A DNA stretch of 40,531 bases from Acidobacteria bacterium 13_1_40CM_65_14 (lineage in GTDB: Bacteria; Acidobacteriota; Vicinamibacteria; Vicinamibacterales; CAVVIG01): assembly GCA_001917905.1 (NCBI GenBank), contig MNEX01000024.1, positions 1 to 40,531 of the forward strand. The letters are read 5' to 3'. Positions 31,885 through 39,339 of this stretch are shown here, in pieces (position 1 is the first letter of the stretch; every line of letters starts with the position of its first letter). The notes under the pieces were generated by a model. That model saw only the letters and a list, made by a program, of their open reading frames with translations. It had not been told where the DNA came from and ran no database searches. The translations under genes and the position numbers were made by a program.

Positions 31885-34056
31885 ATGCGACACGCGTTGA
31901 TCGTGGCGATTGCGTTGGCGGCGTCCCTAATCCCGTCAGTGGTGACCGCTCAGGAACGCGCGAGCATCGTCGGCCAGGTGGTCGACTCGACTGGCGCGGT
32001 CATGCCTGGCGTCACGGTCGACGCGTCGAGCCCCGCGCTCATCGAGCGCGTGCGCAGCACCGTGAGCGACAGCGCCGGCCGGTACGCCGTCGTCGATCTT
32101 CGGCCCGGCACCTACACCGTGTCGTTCACGTTGCCGGGATTCAAGACCGTCAAGCGCGAAGGCATCGTGCTCGAGGGCGCGTTCGCCGCGACGGTGAATG
32201 CGTCGCTCGAAGTCGGCGCGATCGAAGAGACCGTCACCGTCGCCGGCGCGTCGCCGGTCGTGGATCTTCAGAGCACGCAGAATCAATCGGTCCTGAACCG
32301 GCAGATCCTCGACGTGCTGCCCGCCGCGCGCACGATGCAGGGGGGCGCGAGCCTCGTGCCCGGCGTGAGCTTCTACAGTCAGGGCTTCACGAGCAACATG
32401 ACCATCCACGGATCGCTGCGCGAGGATCAGCACATTTACTTCGACGGCATGAACATCGGGCAGAACCTGACGCAGAACGGGCAGCAGGCCAACGGCGTCA
32501 GCGTCAACGAGCTCGCGCAGGCCGAGTTGGTGTACGACGCCGGATCGCAGTCGGCGGAAGCGGCGGTCGGCGGCGTGCGGATGGATTCGATTCCGCGCGA
32601 GGGCGGCAACACGTACTCGGGCATCGCGCGCGCGTTCGGCTCGAAGGGATCATTCCAGAACGACAACATCACGCCGGAGCTGAAGCCGTTCATCGGCGAA
32701 GGCAACCGGCTCGACTACAACTACGACGTCAACATCGTCTTCGGCGGGCCGATCAAGAAAGACACGCTGTGGTTCCTGCTGGCGCAGCGCGTCTCGCGAA
32801 CCAACAACCTGATCCCGCTGCCGCTGACGTCGTTTCCGCAGGGCGGACTCGCGGAGTCGGGCGGCCAGGTCGCGCCGCACTCCACCGTGCGTCTGACGTG
32901 GCAGGCGACGCCGCGCAACAAGATCGTCTGGGCGTTCTACAAATCGGAAGGCGGCACGCAGCGGTTCGACGTCGGCTGCACGGCGACCAGCTTCAACAGC
33001 GTGTCGTGTATCTCGCCGGAAGCGTCGTACTGGCTGCCGACGCCGCTCCAGTACGGATCGCAAATCAAGTGGACCTCGCCGATCTCGAGCCGGCTGCTCC
33101 TCGAAGTGGGGCAGTCGCTCGCCGTGCCGACCTACGCGTTCCGCTATCAGCCCGAGGCGAACGGGCCGTTCGACATCCAGCATTTCAACTCGTCGACGAG
33201 CGTGCGGACGGTGGCGTCCGCCACCGCGCCGCAGGAATATTTCAATCAGGTGTGGAACACGGTCGCGAACCTCTCCTACGTCACCGGCTCGCACAACTAC
33301 AAGTTCGGCGTGAACCAGAACTGGGGATACCAAACGACGCGCGTCGAGCGCCACGGTGACATCTCGGTGCTCACTTTCGTGAACGTGGCCGGCGTCCCGA
33401 CGGCGAGCACGGTCACGCTGACGAATTCTCCGTTCACGCGGCGGGAAGACCTGAACGCCAACCTGGGCCTGTTCGCGCAGGACAAGTGGACGCTGCCGCG
33501 CCTGACGGTGACCTACGGTGGACGCTTCGACTACTTCAACGCCTCGACGCCTGAACAATCGGCAAGCGGCGGGCGTTTCATGTCGCCGGCGGCGCAGGCG
33601 GCGCGATCGACGATCAAGGCGGTGTCGTGTCTGCCGTGCTGGAAGGACTGGTCGGTGCGCCTGGGCGCGTCGTACGATCTGTTTGGAAACGGCAAGACGG
33701 CGCTCAAGACGTCGATCGGCACGTTCCTCGGACAGCAGGCGCTCGGGCTCGCGTCATCGGTGAACCCCTCGGGCGGCCAGACCGACGCGCGCACGTGGAC
33801 CGACTTCGATCGCAACGGCACGATCTACGATGCGAGCGGGAACCTGCAGGCCAACGAAATCACCGGGCCGACACGGAACGTCAACTTCGGGCTGCCTGGA
33901 ATCGGCACGACGCAGTTCGATACGAGACTCCCGCGGCCGATCAACTGGGAGGAGACCATCTCGGTCCAGCACGAGCTGTTCCCGCGCGTGTCGGTGACGG
34001 GCGGGTACTATCACCGGTCGTTCTACGGTTTGCCCGCGAGCTCGCCGTCGAGCTGA
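31885..34056 (+). CDS. TonB-dependent receptor with carboxypeptidase-regulatory domain, C-terminally truncated
   Basis: 723 aa. Signal peptide ends VVTAQ; residues about 24-110 are the CarboxypepD_reg domain (ERASIVGQVVDSTGAVMPGV, GRYAVVDLRPGTYTVSFTLP); the plug follows with VETVTVAGASPVVDLQ-like IEETVTVAGASPVVDLQSTQ and IPREGGNTYSG; then barrel strands (LNANLGLFAQDKWTLPRLTV, TYGGRFDYFNAS, VRLGASYDLFGNGKTALKTS). The reading frame ends just after VTGGYYHRSFY, where these acidobacterial receptors normally continue for several more strands and a terminal aromatic. The last residues GLPASSPSS come from an opposing gene fragment. So it is probably non-functional as a transporter. GAGG lies before ATG 31885. 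Confidence 0.82.
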   Translation: MRHALIVAIALAASLIPSVVTAQERASIVGQVVDSTGAVMPGVTVDASSPALIERVRSTVSDSAGRYAVVDLRPGTYTVSFTLPGFKTVKREGIVLEGAFAATVNASLEVGAIEETVTVAGASPVVDLQSTQNQSVLNRQILDVLPAARTMQGGASLVPGVSFYSQGFTSNMTIHGSLREDQHIYFDGMNIGQNLTQNGQQANGVSVNELAQAELVYDAGSQSAEAAVGGVRMDSIPREGGNTYSGIARAFGSKGSFQNDNITPELKPFIGEGNRLDYNYDVNIVFGGPIKKDTLWFLLAQRVSRTNNLIPLPLTSFPQGGLAESGGQVAPHSTVRLTWQATPRNKIVWAFYKSEGGTQRFDVGCTATSFNSVSCISPEASYWLPTPLQYGSQIKWTSPISSRLLLEVGQSLAVPTYAFRYQPEANGPFDIQHFNSSTSVRTVASATAPQEYFNQVWNTVANLSYVTGSHNYKFGVNQNWGYQTTRVERHGDISVLTFVNVAGVPTASTVTLTNSPFTRREDLNANLGLFAQDKWTLPRLTVTYGGRFDYFNASTPEQSASGGRFMSPAAQAARSTIKAVSCLPCWKDWSVRLGASYDLFGNGKTALKTSIGTFLGQQALGLASSVNPSGGQTDARTWTDFDRNGTIYDASGNLQANEITGPTRNVNFGLPGIGTTQFDTRLPRPINWEETISVQHELFPRVSVTGGYYHRSFYGLPASSPSS

Positions 34057-34225
34057 CCGGCGACGAAGTTCGACGTCGGCCGGCGAAATAGTCGATCGTC
34101 CATTCGACCTGGTGCTGCGGCGGGCTCTCTCGTCGCTGGCGCTGTCGCGGCGGCTCGGTTTGCGCCGCCGGTCGCGCGAGCGCGATGACGAGCACCGACA
34201 GACCCATCGCGAACAGCGGACGCAT
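34023..34225 (-). pseudogene. 5' fragment of an exported protein, frameshifted and truncated
   Basis: AGGAGG precedes ATG 34225; the frame begins MRPLFAMGLSVLVIALARPA (signal peptide) and reaches VEWTIDYFAGR. A one-base shift near 34100 then continues in the next frame as SNFVAGQLDGELAGK, after which the sequence is the TonB gene. Two oppositely oriented genes were thus cut and joined. I do not recognise the family. Confidence 0.55.
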
Positions 34226-34231
34226 ATCTCC

Positions 34232-34378
34232 TCCTGATGGTCTTTAGTCTTTGGTCTTTGGTCGTTCGTCGGACCAATGACCAATGACCAACGACCAACG
34301 ACCAACGACCAACGACCAACGACCAATGACCAATGACCAACGACCAATGACCAACGACCAATGACCAATGACTACGCG
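34232..34378. repeat. ACCAACG/ACCAATG heptamer array
   Basis: The left part has TGGTCTT, TAGTCTT, TGGTCTT, TGGTCGT units; from about 34274 there are roughly fifteen ACCAACG or ACCAATG units, partly complementary to the left part. Everything is at 7-bp spacing. It fills the space between the truncated genes and the cytochrome gene; the 34057-34400 stretch holds no other intact gene. Confidence 0.88.
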
Positions 34379-34400
34379 GTGCATTCTATAATTACAAGCC

Positions 34401-34865
34401 ATGCGCACCATCGTGATGCTTCTGGCGCTCGGCGCCATTGTCTCGTTCGGATGCGGCGGCGGACCGCAGCCGCCGCCGTTCAAACCGGTCGCCGACGTCA
34501 AACAATTGATGCAGGGCGCGATCGATCCCAGTGCCGACGTGATCTGGGAAGCGACCGGTACGATCATCTCGAAGGATGGAGTCCTGGAACGCCGGCCCAA
34601 GAATCAGGCGGAGTGGGACACCGTGCGGAACGCCGCCATCATGCTGACCGAGTCAGGCAACCTCCTGATGATGTCACCGCGCGCGAAAGACGGCGACGTG
34701 TGGATGAAGCGCTCGCAGGAAATGATCGATACCGGCGTTGCGGCCTGGAAGGCGGCCGAGGCGAAAAACGTCGATCAGCTCTTCACGATCGGCGGCGACG
34801 TCTACGAGGCCTGCTCCCACTGCCACCAGGAGTACATGGACGCGATCAAGAATGCCAATAAATGA
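34401..34865 (+). CDS. Small exported c-type cytochrome (c'-like helical)
   Basis: 154 aa. A signal peptide ends near IVSFGCGGG; Cys18 could be lipidated, although the lipobox is not canonical. The haem motif CSHCH (138-142) lies at the C-terminus of a helical domain, as in cytochrome c'. IDPSADVIWEATGTII, EWDTVRNAAIMLTESGNLLM and WMKRSQEMIDTGVAAWKAAE align with the N-terminal domain of the fusion protein at 22920-24281, so the two are paralogues. A periplasmic electron-transfer or gas-binding role is inferred. No strong ribosome site; the heptamer array ends about 22 bases upstream. A 13-bp perfect hairpin follows the stop. Confidence 0.82.
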   Translation: MRTIVMLLALGAIVSFGCGGGPQPPPFKPVADVKQLMQGAIDPSADVIWEATGTIISKDGVLERRPKNQAEWDTVRNAAIMLTESGNLLMMSPRAKDGDVWMKRSQEMIDTGVAAWKAAEAKNVDQLFTIGGDVYEACSHCHQEYMDAIKNANK

Positions 34866-34877
34866 ATCAGCGATGGG

Positions 34878-34915
34878 GCGATCGGGTGATGGGCGATCGG
34901 CGATCACCCGATCGC
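34878..34915 (+). terminator. 13-bp perfect hairpin after the cytochrome gene
   Basis: GCGATCGGGTGAT (34878-34890) is fully complementary to ATCACCCGATCGC (34903-34915), starting 12 bases after the stop. No T-run follows, so terminator function is possible but unproven; it may be a GATCGGG-type repeat instead. Confidence 0.5.
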
Positions 34916-35009
34916 ATCAGTCGGCGCTGGGGCGGTGGGAGATGACGCTCGGTGCGCCCGCGGCTCCGCTGCGTCCGTACGTCCGCGAGGTGATCGCAGG
35001 AGGACACAC

Positions 35010-35798
35010 ATGACTGAGGACATCCGTCCCAATATTTTTCCCGCCCTTCGCTACAACAACGCCCGCGCAGCGATCGACTGGCTGACCAGCGTGTTCGGCT
35101 TCGAGAAGGACGGCGAGCACGCGGCGCCCGACGGCAGCATCGCACACGCGCAACTCCATTTCGGCGCCGGCGTGGTCGGGCTGAGCTCGGCGCAGAACAC
35201 GCCGTCCGACCATCCGTGGTCGAAGGTCCGGCAGGGCATCTACGTCCGCGTCGACGAGGTCGATGCGCATCACGATCGGGCGAAGCGCGCGGGCGCCGAT
35301 ATCGTCATGCCGCTGAAAGACATGGACTACGGATCGCGTGAGTACGCAGTGCGCGATCCCGAAGGACACCTGTGGGGCTTCGGCACATACGACATGGCGG
35401 GGCCGCACACCGGCGAGCCGAACATCTTCGTCGGCCTGCACTACCGCGACTCGCGCGCGGCGCTCGCGTGGCTCGCGTGTGCGTTCGGGTTCGAGAAGAC
35501 GCTGGAAATCCTCGGTCCCGACGGAAACGTGATGCACGCGGAGATGCGGCTCGGTCCCGGCATCATCATGCTCGGCTCCGGTCCCAAGGACACCACGACC
35601 TGGGGCGCGAACACGCAAGGGCTCTACGTCTATCTCCCCGATCCCGATGCCCACTTCGCGCGAGCGAAGAAGGCCGGCGCGAAGATCATCCAGCAGCCTG
35701 AGACCACCAGCTACGGCGCGCGCGGCTACTTCGCGCACGATCCGGAAGGATTTTTGTGGGGGTTCAGTACATATCGACCTCAGCCCGCGACCGTCTAG
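35010..35798 (+). CDS. Tandem two-domain VOC (glyoxalase/bleomycin-resistance-like) protein
   Basis: 262 aa built of two similar halves: IFPALRYNNARAAIDWLTSV ... YAVRDPEGHLWGFGTY and IFVGLHYRDSRAALAWLACA ... YFAHDPEGFLWGFSTY. Each half has the VOC beta-alpha-beta-beta-beta module and the RDPEGHLW-like block with the C-terminal Glu. The usual N-terminal metal His is Ala or Gly (PALRY, VGLHY), so metal binding is doubtful; such PhnB/YycE-like proteins often have unknown roles. AGGAGG lies six bases before ATG 35010. No operon partner is evident. Its stop is followed two bases later by the convergent-end repeat. Confidence 0.85.
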   Translation: MTEDIRPNIFPALRYNNARAAIDWLTSVFGFEKDGEHAAPDGSIAHAQLHFGAGVVGLSSAQNTPSDHPWSKVRQGIYVRVDEVDAHHDRAKRAGADIVMPLKDMDYGSREYAVRDPEGHLWGFGTYDMAGPHTGEPNIFVGLHYRDSRAALAWLACAFGFEKTLEILGPDGNVMHAEMRLGPGIIMLGSGPKDTTTWGANTQGLYVYLPDPDAHFARAKKAGAKIIQQPETTSYGARGYFAHDPEGFLWGFSTYRPQPATV

Positions 35799-35799
35799 C

Positions 35800-35914
35800 G
35801 CCTTTTTCTCGTCGTCGAAGTGCTTGATCCGCTACGCTGATCAAACTTGTCTTAGTGTCCTTCGTGTCCTTTGTGTTGATTCAGTGCCGCTACACCGAAT
35901 CCAAAACCGCTCTA
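35800..35914. repeat. Convergent-end repeat, copy 2
   Basis: Related to 716-800: GCCTTTTTCTCGTCG, GATCCGCTACG-TGATC, and CACCGAATCCAAAACCGCTC are shared. This copy carries an extra insert of CTTCGTGTCCTTTGTG words. Its end CTAG supplies the stop of the beta-helix gene on the minus strand. Confidence 0.75.
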
Positions 35915-37522
35915 GCGCACGCACCACGAACAGTCGAATGGCACTGACACGCACGGCAACACCGGACAGCCGTCGAGACACGGCAGGACGGCCGGAGACA
36001 TGACCAGCGGCAACTCGCCTCGGTCCGCGTCGAAGCCGATGAACTCCATCGGATGGACGAGGCACTGGAGTAGTTGCGCGCCCGTGTAGTCGGCACCGGC
36101 CTGCAGCGACATCCCGATTGGTGAAGGCGTGACGAGACCGCCCGACGAAGTGGCCGCGGAATCTCTGAGGCCGAGGCCGACGAACTCCGCCTCCTTCAGC
36201 GAGATCGAATCGAACTCCGCCGTGGCGACGCTGATGCTGGCGTTGAAGCCACCCAGAACATCGAATCCGGCGCGCGCGATCGTCGTGCCGCCAATCGTGC
36301 CGTATCGATAGTGCGCCTGCGCGCCGCTCGAGACGAGCAGCCCGACGAAGTTGTTGTTCCTGAGGTTTGTGAACTCGGCCAGCAGCAGCGCACCGCGCTC
36401 CGCCTCGATGGCGGCGCCAAGCCCGCCCACCTCGTTGGCGACCGACATGAAGAATAGATTGGCGTTGTTGTCGTTCACCGTGGATTGGGAAACGTACACG
36501 CGCGTGCGGAACCCTTCCACCGACAGCCCGCCGGATCCGTTGTCGTGCAGAAACAGGCGACCCAGCACGCCCTGCACGTCGTCCACCAGGCGGATGCCGC
36601 CGCCGGCGTGCCGCTCATCGGCGAGCGCCTGCGTATTCGCGACCGTCACGCGCGACGCGCGGAACGAACCGCCGCGTTGGAAAATCCCGTTCCGCGTCGC
36701 GGTGCTGATCTTGACGTCGGTGATCTCGGTCGACGAAGGACAAGCGCCGTCGACGACGATGGCGCCCGGATCGGGACTGCGGACGAGATGAAGTGCGGAG
36801 ACGCTCAAATCGTGGCTGTCGCGATCGAGGATCGAGCCGGCGATGAACGTGGCGCCGGAGCCTGCACCGATGATGCGGGTCGCCCGCGTGAGCACGATGC
36901 TCTCGGTGTACCGGCCAGCGGCGAGGGCAATCTCGACGCCGCAGGCTTTGTCGCCGGCCGCGCGCGCCAGCGCATCACTGATGCGCCGGTACGGTCTCGC
37001 GGTGCTGCCATCGGGTTTGCCGCCGAGCAGGTTGCGCGCCGATGCGTCGACGTGGAGGACGAGGAACGTGCAGGGCGTCTTCTCCACGCATGGCTGCGGC
37101 GGCGTTTGGACGCCCGGCAGCTTGAGCGTCGCACCGATGCCGGCGATCGCGCCCGCGGCGGTATTGAGCAGCGTCGTCCCGCTCTTGTCGTCGATGACGC
37201 CATTGGCGACAAGCGATTCCGCTTCCTTTGAGAAGATCTCCAAGCGCGTGATCGTCGCCTCGGCCTTGCCGTTCCGCAGAGACGCGCGCGCTCGATTCAG
37301 CTTGGTGCTGAGACTGCGGTGCTGGCCCTTGTTCAACTGCTGATTCTTGGCGAGCAGATCGATCTGATTTCCAAGCGCGGCGATCAGTTGATGCGGCGCC
37401 GGCGTGGCCGGCGGCGGATTCACTGGGTCCTGCGCGGAGAATGCGTGGTGAGGGACGACAAAACTGTAACCAACGACAAACAAAGCGATCGACAGTCTGC
37501 GGACCGGGATCCGGAGCAGCAT
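35912..37522 (-). CDS. Secreted right-handed beta-helix protein with FIMAH-like helical domain
   Basis: 536 aa. Signal peptide ends PHHAFSAQ. Residues about 42-115 (LIAALGNQIDLLAKNQQLNK, LSTKLNRARASLRNGKAEAT, ITRLEIFSKEAESLVANGVI) match the FIMAH-type helical bundle. After a two-Cys segment (PCVEKTPC) comes a pectin-lyase-like helix: NLLGGKPDGSTARPYRRISD, YTESIVLTRATRIIGAGSGA, and many turns such as VSQSTVNDNNANLFF and AEFTNLRNNNFVGLLVSSGA. The C-terminus is cysteine-rich (LPCLDGCPVLPCVSVPFDCS). It probably binds or acts on polysaccharide, but no catalytic triad can be picked out. AGGAGG is four bases before ATG 37522. Confidence 0.82.
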   Translation of the reverse strand: MLLRIPVRRLSIALFVVGYSFVVPHHAFSAQDPVNPPPATPAPHQLIAALGNQIDLLAKNQQLNKGQHRSLSTKLNRARASLRNGKAEATITRLEIFSKEAESLVANGVIDDKSGTTLLNTAAGAIAGIGATLKLPGVQTPPQPCVEKTPCTFLVLHVDASARNLLGGKPDGSTARPYRRISDALARAAGDKACGVEIALAAGRYTESIVLTRATRIIGAGSGATFIAGSILDRDSHDLSVSALHLVRSPDPGAIVVDGACPSSTEITDVKISTATRNGIFQRGGSFRASRVTVANTQALADERHAGGGIRLVDDVQGVLGRLFLHDNGSGGLSVEGFRTRVYVSQSTVNDNNANLFFMSVANEVGGLGAAIEAERGALLLAEFTNLRNNNFVGLLVSSGAQAHYRYGTIGGTTIARAGFDVLGGFNASISVATAEFDSISLKEAEFVGLGLRDSAATSSGGLVTPSPIGMSLQAGADYTGAQLLQCLVHPMEFIGFDADRGELPLVMSPAVLPCLDGCPVLPCVSVPFDCSWCVR

Positions 37523-37614
37523 CAGTCCTCCTGTGCGTGTTGAACGGGGGACGCTGAGCATACTCCAACGGATAAAAAGATCTATGGCACCAAGGATCTA
37601 TTGGGTCCGGGTTC

Positions 37615-38238
37615 TCAGATCTTCACACGCGAGAGCCATTCGCGCGCGGCGCTGACGTCGCCTTGCGTGAGCTCGTGACCGGCGGGCTGCCACACGAGCG
37701 TGACGTCGGCGCCTGTCTCGCGAAAGAGTTTCGCGAGCCGCTCGCTTTCGTCCGCCGACACGATCGGATCCAGCGTGCCGTTCGACACCAGCACACGCGT
37801 GCGCGGCAGCGACGGCAGCGGATCCGGCACGAGCGGCACCATCGCACGGATCAGGATCCCGGCGGTCAGCGCGTCGGGCCGAAGCAGCAGCATGCTCGCC
37901 GCGATGTTGGCGCCGTTGGAGAAGCCGACCGCAACGAGCCGGCCGACATCGAAGCCATAGTGTGTGGCGGCCGCGAGCACGAAGTCGGCGAGCTCACCGG
38001 TGCGGAACTTCAGATCCTCGACGTCGAAGACACCCTCCGCCAGTCGCCGGAAGAACCGCGGCATCCCGCGCTCGAGCACCTTGCCGCGCGGACTGAGCAC
38101 GCCGGCGTCCGGCGCGAGGATCTCGGCGAGCGACAGCAAATCCTGCTCGTTGCCGCCGGTGCCGTGCAGCAGCAGGAGGATCGGCGCGTTCTGATCTGTC
38201 GGCGGTTCGAAGACGTGAACGAAATCGAGAGGTGCCAT
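37615..38238 (-). CDS. MhqD-like alpha/beta hydrolase (carboxylesterase/phospholipase family)
   Basis: 207 aa cytoplasmic serine hydrolase. LLLLHGTGGNEQDLL gives the oxyanion loop; GFSNGANIA carries nucleophile Ser107, NGTLDPIVS has Asp157 and PAGHELTQ has His188. The size and the HGTGGNE...GVLSPRG pattern match the Bacillus MhqD type. The gene lies after an MhqO-like ring-cleavage dioxygenase on the same strand; in Bacillus subtilis mhqD and mhqO both belong to the quinone-stress regulon, so a role in handling quinones or phenolics is likely. No ribosome site precedes ATG 38238; a palindrome lies ten bases upstream. Confidence 0.82.
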   Translation of the reverse strand: MAPLDFVHVFEPPTDQNAPILLLLHGTGGNEQDLLSLAEILAPDAGVLSPRGKVLERGMPRFFRRLAEGVFDVEDLKFRTGELADFVLAAATHYGFDVGRLVAVGFSNGANIAASMLLLRPDALTAGILIRAMVPLVPDPLPSLPRTRVLVSNGTLDPIVSADESERLAKLFRETGADVTLVWQPAGHELTQGDVSAAREWLSRVKI

Positions 38239-38247
38239 GGTTGCCGC

Positions 38248-38269
38248 GGGCGGCCAGAAACGGCCGCCC
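38248..38269. repeat. GGGCGGCC palindrome
   Basis: GGGCGGCC (38248-38255) and GGCCGCCC (38262-38269) flank AGAAAC. A GGGGCGGCCCCTCGTAGCGC sequence near 2476 is similar in style. Directly next to the 82-bp repeat. Confidence 0.7.
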
Positions 38270-38351
38270 TACTGTGACGTTCTGTTCCGGATACACGCGA
38301 GCACTACGGTGCGAGCGTGTCTGCGAGCGGGGATGGGGCCCCGCGAGAAGT
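38270..38351. repeat. 82-bp dispersed repeat, copy 2 (inside the MhqO-like gene end)
   Basis: 70 of 82 positions equal copy 1 at 31758-31839. Bases 38304-38351 encode the last 15 residues (TSRGAPSPLADTLAP) and the TAG of the dioxygenase on the minus strand, so the repeat has replaced or extended the native end. Confidence 0.88.
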
Positions 38352-39275
38352 CTGTAAAGCCGGCAGCTGATTCTGAATCTGCGCGCGGTACGGCTCGAGC
38401 CACGGCGGCAGGACGAGCGTTTCGCCGAGATGCGCCGGATCCTCGTCGGTGGCGAAGCCCGGACCTTCGGTCGCAATCTCCAACAGCACGCCGCCCGGCT
38501 CCTTGAAGTACACCGACTTGAACCAGAAGCGATCGATCACCTCGGTGGCGTGACCGCCGGCGGTGACGACCTGTTTGCGAACAGCATGCTGATGCTCGTC
38601 ATCGTCCACGCGCCAGGCGAGATGATGCACGCTGCCGACGCCCCACGCGCCCCGCGCGCCGATCGGCACTTCGCGGATGTCGACGATGCCCGCGGCGTGC
38701 GGGAAGCCGTAGCGCGTCCAGCCATGCTCGTCGCCCAGTCGCGTGAAGCCGAGGGCGCCGGTGAGGAACGCGACCGTCGTCTCGACGTCGCGCTCCCAGA
38801 GTTGCGCGCCATACAGTCCGCGAATCTGGCGCTCCGGCGGGATCGGGCTGCCATCCCACGGCGTGAATTCCCTCGGCGGCGAGCTCTCGACGAGCGCGAC
38901 CTTCAATCCATGCGGATCGACGAGGGGCAGCACCGGATCGCCGAATCGCGTTTCGATCGGCTGCAGTGACGTCCCGTACTTCTGCAGCCGCGAGCGCCAG
39001 TAATCGAGATTTCCCGGCGGCACTTCGAGCGCGACCTCGGTCGCAAGGCCGTGGCCCAGGCGCGACGGCGCGAGATGCGCCCACGGAAAAAATGTGAGGT
39101 CGGTACCCGGATGACCTTCGGCGTCGGCGTAGAAGAGATGGTACGTGCCCGGGTCGTCCTGGTTCACGCTCTTCTTGACGAGCCGCATGCCGAGGACGCC
39201 GGCGTAGAAGTCGAGATTCTCCTGCGCGGGTCCCGCGATCGCGGTGATGTGATGCAGTCCGTTGACGATTCGCAC
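38304..39275 (-). CDS. MhqO-like ring-cleaving extradiol dioxygenase (VOC fold)
   Basis: 323 aa from GTG 39275, with GAGGGA six bases upstream. VNGLHHITAIAGPAQENLDF has the first metal His (His9), SVHHLAWRVD the second His, and GGVLLEIATEGPGFATDE the Glu, giving the 2-His-1-Glu site for Fe(II) or Mn(II). LVKKSVNQDDPGTYHLFYAD and HPGTDLTFFPW are the typical MhqO/YkcA blocks. These enzymes open hydroquinone-type rings. The natural end is probably near QNQLPALQ; the last 15 residues come from a dispersed repeat. It probably works with the MhqD-like hydrolase next to it. Confidence 0.87.
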   Translation of the reverse strand: MRIVNGLHHITAIAGPAQENLDFYAGVLGMRLVKKSVNQDDPGTYHLFYADAEGHPGTDLTFFPWAHLAPSRLGHGLATEVALEVPPGNLDYWRSRLQKYGTSLQPIETRFGDPVLPLVDPHGLKVALVESSPPREFTPWDGSPIPPERQIRGLYGAQLWERDVETTVAFLTGALGFTRLGDEHGWTRYGFPHAAGIVDIREVPIGARGAWGVGSVHHLAWRVDDDEHQHAVRKQVVTAGGHATEVIDRFWFKSVYFKEPGGVLLEIATEGPGFATDEDPAHLGETLVLPPWLEPYRAQIQNQLPALQTSRGAPSPLADTLAP

Positions 39276-39339
39276 GGTTCGCTCCCTCTGAACGATGACG
39301 CGATCGTGACAGAGTCCGCGGCTGTGGTCCAATACCCGG

